The notes beneath the pieces were generated by a model that worked only from the letters and a program-made list of their open reading frames with translations, was not told the DNA's origin and did not search any database. A stretch of 64,000 nt of DNA, taken from NCBI RefSeq assembly GCF_042186555.1, contig NC_133326.1:489819581-489883580 (forward strand), written 5' to 3'. Numbering within the stretch: the first letter of the stretch is position 1; each line of letters opens with the position of its first letter. Made by a program: the position numbers and the translations under genes. Source of the stretch: Aquarana catesbeiana. Its lineage: Eukaryota > Chordata > Amphibia > Anura > Ranidae. Shown here one piece after another: positions 44,334 to 54,170 of this stretch.

Positions 44334-44425
44334 CATATATGCCGAAGCATGGAGGCAGCAGGGGTGGAGGAGCGATTTGCTCCTAACTTTTGTGGGCGGA
44401 TGCCCCCATGCTTCAGCATATATAT
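44334..44425. repeat. Stem-loop in piggyBac 2 3' region
   Basis: CATATATGCCGAAGCATGG and CCATGCTTCAGCATATATAT pair across a loop of about 45 bp. It lies between the Harbinger MITE and the 3' module and may be a conserved secondary structure of the element. Confidence 0.6.
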
Positions 44426-44799
44426 ATCTTAGGCACAGATTGCGTTAAAAAATGTTTTATTTTTTACTATGTTTTTTTTTTGTATTTGCATGGCAGGTAT
44501 GGTACTGTTATACTGTAATGTTACTTTGTTTTATTGTTAATCATCGTTTGCTTAGCAGGTACGCCATTAGCAGTGTAACACCCACCCATTTTAATCTGTA
44601 GGGCCTTTGCTTTAAATATATATATATATAATGTTTGGGGGTTCAAAGTAATTTTCTTGCAAAAAAAAAAATTTTTTTCATGTAAACAAAAAGTGTCAGA
44701 AAGGGCTTTGTCTTCAAGTGGTTGGAAGAGTGGGTGATGTGTGACATAAGCTTCTAAATGCTGTGCATAAAATGGCGGGACAGTTCAAAACCCCCCCCC

Positions 44800-45600
44800 A
44801 AATGACCCCATTTTAGAAAGTAGACACCCCAAGCTATTTGCTGAGAGGCATGTTGAGTCCATGGAATATATTACATTTTGACACAAGTTGCGGGAAAAAG
44901 ACAATTTTTTTTTCTCACAAAGTTGTCACTAAATGATATATTGCTCAAACATGCCATCGGCGTATGTGAAATTACACCCCAAAATACATTCTGTTGCTTC
45001 TCCTGAGTACAGGGATACCACATGTGTGAGACTTTTTGGGAGCCTTGCTGCGTACAGGACCCCGAAAACCAAGCACCGCCTGTAGGGTTTCAAAGGGTGT
45101 AAATTTTTGATTTCACTCCTCACTGCCTATCACAGTTTCAAGAGGCAATGGAATGCCCAGATGGCACAACCCCCCCCCCCCCCCCCCCAAATGACCCCAT
45201 TTTGGAAAGTAGACACCCCAAGCTACTTGCTGAGGGGTATGGTGAGTATTTTGCAGACCTCGCTTTTTGTCACAAAGTTTTGAAAATTGAAAAAAGAAAA
45301 CAAAAATACATTTTTCTTTTCTTTCTTCATTTTCAAAAACAAATGAGAGTTGCAAAATACTCACCATGCCTCTCAGCAATAGCTTGGGGTGCAAAAAAAA
45401 AAAGTTTGTCATTTTCCTGCAACTTGTGGCAAAATATAAAATATTCCATGGACTCAACATGCCTCTCAGCAAATAGCTTGGGGTGTATACTTTCCCAAAT
45501 GGGATCATTTTGGGGGTATTTGTGCCTCCATCTTGGCATTTTACGCCCTTAGAAATCCTGAAGGCGGTGCTTGGTTTTCAGAGACTAATTATGTGTGGGT
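44800..45600. repeat. Inverted duplication of the piggyBac 3' module
   Basis: The words AGTAGACACCCCAAGCTA and TACCACATGTGTGAGAC run on the minus strand relative to piggyBac 1. GAAAACCAAGCACCGCC (45063) then reappears inverted as GGCGGTGCTTGGTTTTC (45564). Within it, TGCAAAATACTCACCATGCC (45350) mirrors GGTGAGTATTTTGCA (45240). The module has been copied in both orientations. Confidence 0.65.
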
Positions 45601-46457
45601 CTTGTGAGCCAAAGATGGACTGATGCCTCTGTGAGGTGAAACAAATATAGATAAGCTGCAAACACTAACCACGTTTCATTGCGTGCATAAACCAAAAAGT
45701 ATATAAATAAACGTGCCTGCGCCGAAAAAACATATATATCCCAATAGTTGGGAGGTGCATATATAGTGTAAACCTATACTACAATATTTCAATTAAAAAA
45801 AAAAAAAATGCTAGTAATATATAAATTATAAAATAAATACAATCCTTATATAAAAATATCCCATAAAGTCCAACATGCAAGAAAACAAAACATATATGTG
45901 GTTATAAATATAAGATCAAAGTGCAAAATCAAGTGTCCACATTTAAAAAGTTCAATTCATTGATATTAACACATAAAGTGCAAGTAAGTAGTGTCCACAT
46001 GCTCCTCCTTATTGGTGTTCACAATCCAGCATGCTTCAGTGCTCTCCTGTGACCCCCCACTTGTGCTTGCGCTCACCTCTGAGCGTGTGACACGGTAATT
46101 AAACGGTGTCTAGACACGCATTGGAGCCACCCCTTGGGCTCATACAGGGTATGCTGGTATAAACTCCACCACTCTCAGATGTCATCAGATAGTTTCACAT
46201 ACAAGAATGAAAAAGCTCCATAGTGTGATACAGTAGGGATTTATTTAAAATATATTAAAACTTCCCTCCAGAAGGGTACTCAAAATATGTAGGTGCATGA
46301 GTGCACCAATGTTTCCAGAGAGTGTTGTATAAAACAAGCATTTGTATGGCGTGCGGTGTGTTGTTCCTCATCTACCTCTGTTGCTGACAGCTCCGTCCTA
46401 CCCCTCCCCGACGCGTATTCGGCACAGGGATCACGTGCCTTCCTCTGGGGAATCTCA
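45582..46457 (-). mobile_element. Ribozyme-bearing insertion with 11-bp duplication
   Basis: TTGGTTTTCAG at 45571-45581 is repeated at 46458-46468, giving a perfect 11-bp target duplication around 876 bp. The right end carries a hammerhead-type motif on the minus strand at 46405-46450. No protein is seen. The interior has AT-rich words such as ATATATATCCCAATAGTTGGG. It resembles the 4446-5556 element in layout: ribozyme at the right edge, minus sense, similar size. Confidence 0.65.
46405..46450 (-). ncRNA. Hammerhead-like motif
   Basis: On the minus strand CAGAGGA (46447-46441) differs from CUGANGA by one base. After one extra A, GGCAC/GTGCC forms stem II around GTGATCCCT, followed by GAATACGCGTC, close to GAAACGCGTC. 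Two core deviations suggest loss of activity. Confidence 0.4.
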
Positions 46458-47205
46458 TTGGTTTTCAGGGCCCTGTACGCGGCTAGGCTCCCAAAAAGTC
46501 CCACACATGTGGTATCCCCGTACTCAGGAGAAGCAGCAAAATGTATTTTGGGGTGCAATTCCACATATAACCATGGCATGTGTGAGCAATATATCATTTA
46601 GTGACAACTTTTTGTAAACATTTTTTGTTGTTGTCATTATTCAATCACTTGGTACAAAAAAATTAAATATTCAATGGGCTCAGCATGCCTCTAAGCAATT
46701 TCTTTGGGGTGTCTACTTTCCAAAATGGGGATATTGTGGGGGGGTGGGGGTTTACTGCCCTGCCATTTTAGCACCTCAAGAAATGAGATAGGCAGTCATA
46801 AACTAAAAGCTGTGTAAATTCCAGAAAATATACCATAGTTTGTAGACGCTATAACTTTTGCGCAAACCAATAAATATACCCTCTTTGACATTTTTTTACC
46901 AAAGACATGTGGCTGAATATATTTTGGCCTAAATGTATGACTAAAATTGAGTTTATTGGATTTTTCTTATAACAAAAAGTAGAAAATATTTTTTTTTTGG
47001 TCTTTTTCCGTTTATATTGCAAAAAATAAAAATCGCAGAGGCAATCAAATACCATCAAAAGAATGCTCTATTTGTGGGAAAAGAAGGACGCAAATTTTGT
47101 TTGGGTACAACATTGCATGACCGCGCAATTACCAGTTAAAGCAGCACAGTGCCAAATTGTAAAAAGTCCTCTGGTCTTTAGGCAGCCAAAAGCTTAAGTG
47201 GTTAA
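46458..47205. other. Terminal 3' module of piggyBac 2
   Basis: It contains CCACACATGTGGTATCCC, TTTTGGGGTGCAATTCC, CCAAAATGGGGATATTG, TATAACTTTTGCGCAAACC and the CAAATACCATCAAAAGAATG block shared with piggyBac 1 (14.7-15.4 kb) and the MITE at 21797. It ends AAGTGGTTAA. Confidence 0.65.
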
Positions 47206-47973
47206 AAAAAATAAAAGAACAATGTTAACCGGTGTAGATCCATAATCAATCACGACGCCCACCGCACCGCCAGACCCCAAAAAAAAACCACTTGCGACAA
47301 AGGCTAACCGCCAAATGCCTGCCCCACCATATGACAGTTCCTAAATAGGTAAGGGGTGGGACCACCTGGTGATGTCAGCTAGTGGAACCGCCCCTTGTAA
47401 CATCACCGACTGGTGCATAAGTCTGTGAAGTCACCTGGGGGCGGTGCCACCAGGTGACATCACCATGTCTTACCTATTTAAATACACCCTTACCTATTTA
47501 AAAACTGTCAAACAGCAGAGCGGGCATTCGGCGGTTAGGCTTTGTCGCGGGTGGAGCATTTTTTTTTTTTTTTGGGTCCGGCTGCAGCAGGCATTGTGAC
47601 TGATGATGGATCTACATCAGGGGACATTGTTTTTTAATACATTTCTTTTAATAAAGGAATTGAAAAACTTCCTCCTGTCTTTATTTATTTTTGACACTTT
47701 GTTTGGTGAATGGGTAGGGGTATAATGTATCCCATACTCATTCATATAGAGGGGGGGACGGGACCTGGGGGCCCATTTGTTAAAGGGGGCTTGAAGATTC
47801 TGATAAGCCCCCTGCCAGCAGACCCCCAACCACCACCCAGGGCTGTCAGGAAGAGGCCCTTGTCCCCATCAACATGGGGGCAAGGTGCTTTGGGCTGGGG
47901 GGCCTGCCCCACAGCACCCCCCCATGTTGAGGGCATGTGGCCTGGTATGGTGGTCCCCCCATTCCTGTCCTGC
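47206..47973. repeat. Centre and right arm of the hAT palindrome
   Basis: GTAGATCCATAATCAATCACGA (47246) pairs with the TGATGATGGATCTAC block (47600-47615). CGACAAAGGCTAACCGCC pairs with GGCGGTTAGGCTTTGTCGCG, and GGGACCACCTGGTGATGTC with GCCACCAGGTGACATCACC. The centre is near 47405. From 47640 rightward it mirrors 39690-40001. The arms differ by 10-15% by eye. Confidence 0.8.
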
Positions 47974-48382
47974 TGTCAGGGCTGGGCTCAGCCCTTCCTT
48001 CTCTGAGCTGGCCGCTCAGCTGTCAGCTAATTGCCAGCTCCTATCTCTCCACAGTTATTCAGCTGTTGATGATATCCTGCTCGTCAGTCCTGCCTACTTA
48101 AGCTGTCCAGTCCAGAGGAGCTCTGCCTTCACCTTGGTCAACATCACAGAAACGATTCTCCTGCAAACCTGTTCAAGACTTGCTTTGCTGACATCCCTTC
48201 TGGCTCCAGATCCTTCTTGCTCTTCCACTACATTGATCCCTGACTTCTGGCTTGGCTGACTATCCATTTCGGTTACTGAACTTTGGCTATGTTTTGACTG
48301 CGTTTGTGCTTTTTACTTTTATTATTAAACAAGTGTGATTTAATTGTACTTCTGTCTCGGCCTGATTTCATGGTTTCTGACA
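47974..48382 (+). repeat. 5' LTR of the Gypsy element
   Basis: TGTCAGGGCTGGGCTCAGCC to CATGGTTTCTGACA, 409 bp with TG...CA ends. The 3' counterpart survives only as GGCCTGATTT (51556-51564) plus GGTTTCTGACA (52337-52347). A TTATTATTAAACAAG stretch near 48317 lies where a polyadenylation signal could be. Confidence 0.75.
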
Positions 48383-48389
48383 GTAGGCG

Positions 48390-49058
48390 ATGGCCATGAA
48401 TTCAGAAGATGCAGTCAATCCACTTGTTGGTAATATTTTTTACAGATTGGATGAACTGGAGCACCGCATGGATCAGTTTGCTATGGCATTACAAATGCTC
48501 CTGAGTCGCTTGGCTCACCTGGAATCTCCCACTGTGGCACAACTATCTTGTAGGCCGACCCTGCTGCTGCTCCAGTCTCTGTGCAGGCACCCGCCTCGAG
48601 TATTACCTCTAAAAGAGATATGTCTAGGTCCGCTCCGCTTTCCTAGCGATTTGGGGGCGATCCAGTCCAATGCAGAGGGTTTTTCAACCAGGTTGAGATA
48701 TACTTTGAGATGCTGCCCCAGGCGTTTCCCACGGACAGAAGCAAAGTAGGTTTCGTGATATCTTTGCTTTCTGAGAGAGCCTTGGCCTGGGCAAACCCTC
48801 TATGGGAGACACAAAAAAACAGTTGTCTTATGCTACCCTGAGTTTGTGGCTTCGTTTAAAAGGGTATTTGATGTTCCAGCATGCACTACTTCTGCTGCCA
48901 AGTGCCTCATGTCCATCAAACAGAGTACGAGAACTGTTACCGACTACGCCATTGAATTCCGTACTCTGGCAGCAGAGGTTTCGTGGAACAGTGAGGCCCT
49001 CGTGGCTGCTTTTTCTCATGATCTCTCGGATACCATCAAGGATGAGATAGCAGCCTGA
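48390..49058 (+). pseudogene. Gypsy gag, frame-shifted
   Basis: It starts at an ATG 7 bp after the LTR (MAMNSEDAVNPLVGNIFYRL) with a coiled-coil-like segment RLDELEHRMDQFAMALQML. Frame is lost near 48670 and again before 48846. In the shifted frames typical Ty3 gag capsid sequence appears: LLSERALAWANPLWE, then RTVTDYAIEFRTLAAEVSWN and AAFSHDLSDTIKDEIAA, followed by a stop. The adjoining ELEKLITFAILIDSRLRERL belongs to the same protein. Gag would form the particle. Confidence 0.8.
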
Positions 49059-49082
49059 GATATACCCACTGAGCTGGAGAAG

Positions 49083-51562
49083 TTGATCACGTTTGCCATC
49101 CTCATTGACTCCAGACTCAGAGAAAGACTCTCTTTTAAGGAGCACTTGTGGAAGCGCAAGCGCTCATGCCTCCCATGCCTCCCATGCCTCCCATGCCTCC
49201 TGGTACCGAGTCAGTCAGTGAAGGTGAACCCTTCCACTTGTGTTTCACGCGTCTCTCTGCGGATGAGAGAATCTTTAGGAGGAGGAAGAGATTGTGCCTT
49301 TATTGTTGCCAGGCAGGTAACTTTTTGAAGTCTTGTCCTATCCATCCAGGGAATGCCCGAACCTTGAGGTCCTGTCACGGACAGACCTTAGGTGGCATTG
49401 TTTCATCCCCAGTTATCCAGAAGGATAAGCCCCTGGTTTCGGTCACCCTTTCTTGGGCTGAGTCATCCGTCGAGATACAGGCTCTAATCGACTCTGGGGC
49501 TGCAGGCCTGTTCATTGGTGCTGCCTTTGTATTGAAGCACTCGATTCCACTGCAGCTGCGTGACACTCCACTTGCCATTGAGGCTCTTGACAGGAGACCT
49601 CTACAGCCTGCCCATGTGACTCATGAGACGGTTCCGTTGTCCATGGCCAAAGGGGCTCTTCACCATGAGATAATCCAATTCCAAGATATTTCCTCACCTA
49701 AGTTTCCGCTGGTTATTGGTTATCCTTGGTTACAGAGGCACAACCCCTCTTTTGATTGGCTCCGTGCTAAAGTTCTCTCCTGGTCACCACAATGAAGTGA
49801 GGCATGCTTCCAGAAGGTAGCCAAGGTCCTGTGCACCTCTTCACTCTCCTCCCTGCCGGAGGAATATTGCAATTTTAGCAATGTCTTTGACAAAGGTCAA
49901 GCCAGTAGTTTTCCACACCAGCCGTATGATTGCGCAATTGACCTTCAACCTGGTGCCATACTCCCTCATGGCCGGCTTTACCCTGTGTCGGTCTTAGAGG
50001 ATAAGGCCATGGAGAAGTATGTTGCAGACGCACTTTCTCGAGGTTTTATCTGCAAATCCTCATATCCTGCTGGTGCTGGTTTCTTCTTTGTGAAGAAGAA
50101 GAGTGGTGTACTGAGACCTTGTATTGATCATAGGGGTCTCAATCGTTCCACGATTAAGAATGGCTTTTGGCCTTTGTAACGCCCAACAGTTTTGCAGGAA
50201 TTTATTAACGATGTCCTCCGAGATTTGTTGCAGTTATGTGTAGTGGTTTATTTCGATGATATCCTCATATTTTCCAAGTCCCTGGAGAGCCACCAAACAG
50301 ATGTCTGTCATGTGCTTCAGAAACTAAGAGAGAACAATCTCTATTGTAAACTGGAGAAGTGCAAGTTCCATTGTGAACAGGTTAAATTCCTGGGTTATGT
50401 TATTTCCACTGTTGTTTTTTTGATGGACCCAGAGAAACTTTCGGCAGTTCTACAGTGGCCCGGACCCGTGGGTTTACATCCTCTGTGGCATTTCCTGGGC
50501 TTTGACAACTATTATCGGAAGTTTATACGTAACTTCTTGTCTCTGGTCAAGCCCCTGACTGATATGACCAGAAAGAACGGTAACCCACAGAGTAACCCAC
50601 AGAGGTCTCTGGAGTCCATTAAGGCTTTTGGAGTCAGTCTCAGGGTTGCCTTTGTTTCTGCTCCTGTGTTGGCACATCCTACGTTACCTTTTATCCTTGA
50701 GATTGTTGCTTCTGAGACTGGTCTTGGTGCCCTTCTGTCTCAACGTCCTACCTCTGAGAGTGCTATGCATCCTTGTGGCTACTTTTCCAAGAAATTGTCA
50801 CCTGTGGAGTGCAATTACGACATTGGTGACAGAGAGCTGTTGGCGATCATTTTAGCCCTGAAAGAATGGAGACATCTCCTCGAAGGTACCGCTGTGTCGG
50901 TTCTCATTCTTACTGGCCATAAGAATCTCACATTCTTGTCTGAGGCTAAATGCCTCTTTCCCAGAAGGGTGCGATGGGCTCATTTCTTGTCAAGATTCAA
51001 TTACATTGTCTCATTCTTACCTGATACTAAGAATGTAAGGGCTCACGCCTTGTCACCACAATTTTCCTCCACTTCCAAGTTGGAGGCGGTTCCGGTTCCT
51101 GTGATTCCTGATAGTATTCTGGCTACGGTTCACACCAGTCTCACTTCTCCTTAGGGTGACAAAAGGTCCATGCTCCTCTTGAAAAACCTTGTGACCGCTG
51201 CTTTGTCCCAGAGAGTCTCCGTACTGCCGTGCTCCAGACTTACCACTCTCCCAAGGCTGCTGGCCACCCTGGGAAGAATCAACTCTTTTGGGCCATTTCC
51301 CAACAATTCTGGTGGCCTAGTTTACTGGCTTAGTCTGCGTGCTGATGTAACTGCCTTCGTAGCTGCCTGTTCCGTGTGTGCTCAGAGTAAGACTCCACGA
51401 CACCTTCCAGTGAAAGATGTGTCATTGTATTCCACTTAAGAAGTTGCCCACTTCTAATGAACTGGCTTTCATTTTTGCTCGGGAGATCTTTCGCTTACAT
51501 GGGCTACCCAAGGTGATTGTCTCGGACAAGGGTAGTCAGTTTGTGTCCCGGTTTGGCCTGAT
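49083..51562 (+). pseudogene. Gypsy zinc knuckle, protease, RT, RNase H and integrase remnants
   Basis: In order: a decayed CCHC knuckle CLYCCQAGNFLKSCP (His lost to Asn); protease with ALIDSGAAGLF near 49490; a stop at 49793; RT beginning AGAGFFFVKKKSGVLRPCID. About 50 residues including RT motif A are deleted at 50175-50190. RT then continues with VVYFDDILIFSKSLESHQ (YxDD at about 50249), FLGYVIS and DNYYRKFI. RNase H has VASETGLGALLSQ (catalytic Asp replaced by Val) and TGHKNL (Asp replaced by Gly). After a stop come integrase pieces ADVTAFVAACSVCAQSK and LPKVIVSDKGSQFVSRF. Several frame changes; clearly dead. Confidence 0.9.
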
Positions 51563-52331
51563 TTAACCTCCCTGGCGTTATGATTATTTCAGATTTTTGC
51601 GTCTCAAAGCGGTACAATTATTTTGCATAGAAATTTGGCGTTTTATATTGTAGGCCTGTAATTCTTAGCAATAACACACTTAAATCTGTCCACCAAGAGT
51701 CTAGTAGACATCCCGGGTATGATGAAGTTTGAAACACAAAATCATAAATTATAATATCATAAATAAATATAAATAATAAAAAAAAAAAAAAATATAATAA
51801 TAATAAAATAAATTTCCCCGTGATTCACTATCGCTCAATTCTGCAAGTGTTCTAATTTACTATTGCTGTTTTCTAGCTGGTCTAAAGCCACTTTTGACGT
51901 AAAGGGACACTTTTTGGTTGCTATGGACAATCTCAAGTTTCCAGGCAGAAAGAACAGTATATATAATATAAAACTGCATGCAGGGCATTGGACAAAGCAT
52001 TGGGGATAAAAAGGATGTGAAATGATTTCATGCAGTACTGTAATCTATAAGATTACAGTACTGTATGTGTTATGATTTTTACAGTTCTTTTAATTTGCCG
52101 CCAGGCTCTGCCCCGTGCATCGCAACGCTCGCAGGGAATGGAGCCCGGCACAGAGAGGCTTCGGGAGGAGGACAGAGCCCGCAGACACAGCGGGGGACAT
52201 CGCAGGATCTTGGGGACAAGGTAAGTACACCGCACCAGGATCCTGCAATACAATCCTGAGTGTGGCTCGGGGTTACCACTAATGGTCTGAAATTTAACCC
52301 CGAGCCACACTCGGGAATACCTTCAGGGAGG
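51563..52331. mobile_element. piggyBac-like MITE nested in the Gypsy LTR
   Basis: TTAACCTCCCTGGCGTTATG at 51563 and CACTCGGGAATACCTTCAGGGAGG ending 52331 are inverted termini. The right TTAA has mutated to CTAC. It interrupts GGCCTGATTT and GGTTTCTGACA of the 3' LTR. Sister of 37902-39350 without that copy's insertions. An ACAGTACTGTAATCTA / TAGATTACAGTACTGTA-type inverted repeat lies near 52035-52060. Non-coding. Confidence 0.75.
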
Positions 52332-52599
52332 CTACTGGTTTCTGACATCTGCCGGGCTGCTTTTTTCACTTTTTGTTTTTGCTGGCAGTTTTTTTTTGCA
52401 TTCATTCACTCATCCATTATTAAGAATGCAGGGGCCAGCTTTCCGGACAGCTCCTTAACAACCAGCTATTCACTATGCCCAGAGCTTAGAATGCACAGTG
52501 CAGTGCTGCAAATTTGGGTGTTCGTGAAACGGGGGAACAGGCGATGTTCAGGCTTAACTTATGCTCGGCTCTAACTGTTCACCCAGCTCTGATCCCTAA

Positions 52600-53071
52600 C
52601 ACTAAATGTTCCTGTAACCCCAACCCAAAACATTAACATTTTTTCTAAGCCTCTAAGAGAAAAAATCTGCAGGAGGGACACATACTGAAATAAAAATCAG
52701 ACAGAGGTTCTAGTATTCCCGCACTCTACTAATCAAAAGCTTTTTTATTTCTGTATGCATCGATATACTTTGTGACCTTTATGAAGATGGTCAATATCGA
52801 GTCTAAGTATGAAAACAAGATTGATCACTGCAATGCAATTTCAGTGCAGAACACAGAATGAAAGCAGTATGATGAGGTTGCAGTTTTATACTATGGCTTA
52901 TTATGGGACAAATTCTCACCAGCAATGTTACACTAATCTCTGGTGCCTTACTGTATTGGTACAGATGACAGTATCTTCCAGTGTTATATATTACATACAC
53001 ATTACATGGTAACATTTTGACGCAATATTAGTAACATTTATTATGTATTTTAGACACAAAGGATTATTTAG
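52600..53071. other. Unassigned DNA
   Basis: No gene or complete repeat is recognised. Two antisense open frames of about 70 codons at 52803-53015 have no supporting feature. Confidence 0.4.
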
Positions 53072-53602
53072 TTAAGCGAGTTGTGGAAATAGAGAATTAT
53101 ATTATAAGGAAAGATTTTCTAAAAGCAAGATATATTATTTTAAACAAACATGTTATACTTACCTGCTCTATGCAAAGGTTTTTCACAGAGCAGCACCGAT
53201 CCTCTTCTTTTTGGGTCCCCAGCCGGATGTTCTGGCTTCTCTCCCCTTTCGAGTGCCCCCAATAGCAAGCCTATTGCTATAGGGGCACTTGAGATGGCTC
53301 CCAAGCCGCTCTCCTGTGAATGGACATTGCCTATTTATACATGGAGCTCGGCTCCGCCCCCCCATTCTCACATTAATGGCTCATTGGCTGTAATTGACAG
53401 CAGCAGTAGCCAATAGCTTACGCTGCTGTGTGAGTCACCGAGGAGAGATAGACCTGGGAGAGCTGCTACTCTCGTGCACATTGCTGGATCCAGATAGGGT
53501 TCAGGTAAGCATACAGGGGGGGAGGGGGGTTGATTTGCACCCAGAAAGTTTTTTACCTTACAATGCATTAGGGTAATAAATCTTGAGCCCAGAACCACTT
53601 TA
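53072..53602. mobile_element. TTAA-flanked MITE (TTAAAG family)
   Basis: TTAAGCGAGTTGTGGAAAT to AGAACCACTTTAA with TTAA at both ends. The interior shares ATACTTACCTGCTCT, GCTCATTGGCTGTAATTG and CTCGTGCACATTGCTGGATC with 8846-9327. Non-coding. Confidence 0.6.
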
Positions 53603-54170
53603 ACAGAGCTGATCTTATTCCCCTTTGGGAAGATGTTGTTTAGGCATATGTAAACCCAAAACAAAAATGTCATATATTGCAGGCATCAATCCTTAAATGA
53701 AGTGACTGCATTTTTTTCATGCTTATTTCTTTATTTTCACTTGGTAATCCCGTAAATAACACATTTCTAGTCTCTGGGTCAGTCTATTGATCTATTGAGG
53801 GAGCCATGGTCATCACCCTAGGCTGCTCTCCTGATTTGGACTATGCATTTTTCTCTATTTATCTCCATTACTTGGGGGTGGGGGAATCTGTAGTTTAGGA
53901 AGTAGGGATGAGCTTCGTGTTCGAGTCGAACCCATGTTCGACTCGAACATCGGCTGTTCGATCGTTCGCCGAATTGCGAACGATATGGGCCGTTCGCGCC
54001 AAATTCGTGTGGCGCGTCACGGCCCATAATTCACTGCGGCATCGCAGTGCATTGCTTGCTGATGATTGGCCAAGCATGCACTATGACCCGCATGCTTGGC
54101 CAATCACAGCGCCGCCTTAACAGAGAGCCATAATTGGACAAAAATAATTGGCCAAAGCCTGTTATCTTCT

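Larger units (their letters stand above)
39998..47205 (+). mobile_element. piggyBac element 2, complete ends, nested insertions
   Basis: TTAACCACTTGCCGACCGCC at 39998 and AGCTTAAGTGGTTAA ending 47205 are inverted termini with TTAA duplicated. The empty site can be read from the opposite arm of the surrounding hAT palindrome, where CCTTTATTAA runs on unbroken (47649-47663, reverse strand). The 5' region (40010-41300) is GC-rich with repeated AACCCCTTGATC/CCCCCTAG words. Next are the transposase, a Harbinger MITE (43344-43970), stem-loop DNA, an inverted 3' module (44800-45600), a second insertion (45582-46457) and the terminal module shared with other piggyBac elements. Confidence 0.85.
47974..52347 (+). 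mobile_element. Ty3/Gypsy LTR retrotransposon, defective
   Basis: The 5' LTR (47974-48382) is followed directly by gag and pol pieces. The 3' end keeps only the last bases of an LTR (GGTTTCTGACA, ending 52347), interrupted by a MITE. Flanks CCTGC (47969-47973) and TCTGC (52348-52352) look like a 5-bp target duplication with one change. The site read without the element, CCTGTCCTGCCGGGCTGC, matches CCTGACCTGCTGGGCTGC in the left palindrome arm (near 39690, reverse strand). The end of integrase and most of the 3' LTR are deleted. Confidence 0.8.
37651..52591. mobile_element. Non-autonomous hAT element inflated by nested insertions
   Basis: The left terminus TAGAGTTGGGCCGAAC at 37651 and the right terminus GTTCACCCAGCTCTG ending at 52591 are inverted repeats. 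Each is bordered by the same 8-bp word ATCCCTAA (37643-37650 and 52592-52599), the target-duplication length of hAT elements. Only about 1.9 kb belongs to the hAT itself: 37651-37901, 39351-40001, 47206-47973 and 52348-52591. The rest is a piggyBac-like MITE (37902-39350), piggyBac 2 (39998-47205) and a Ty3/Gypsy element (47974-52347), each with further insertions. Its core is a long palindrome. No hAT coding sequence is present. Confidence 0.85.
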
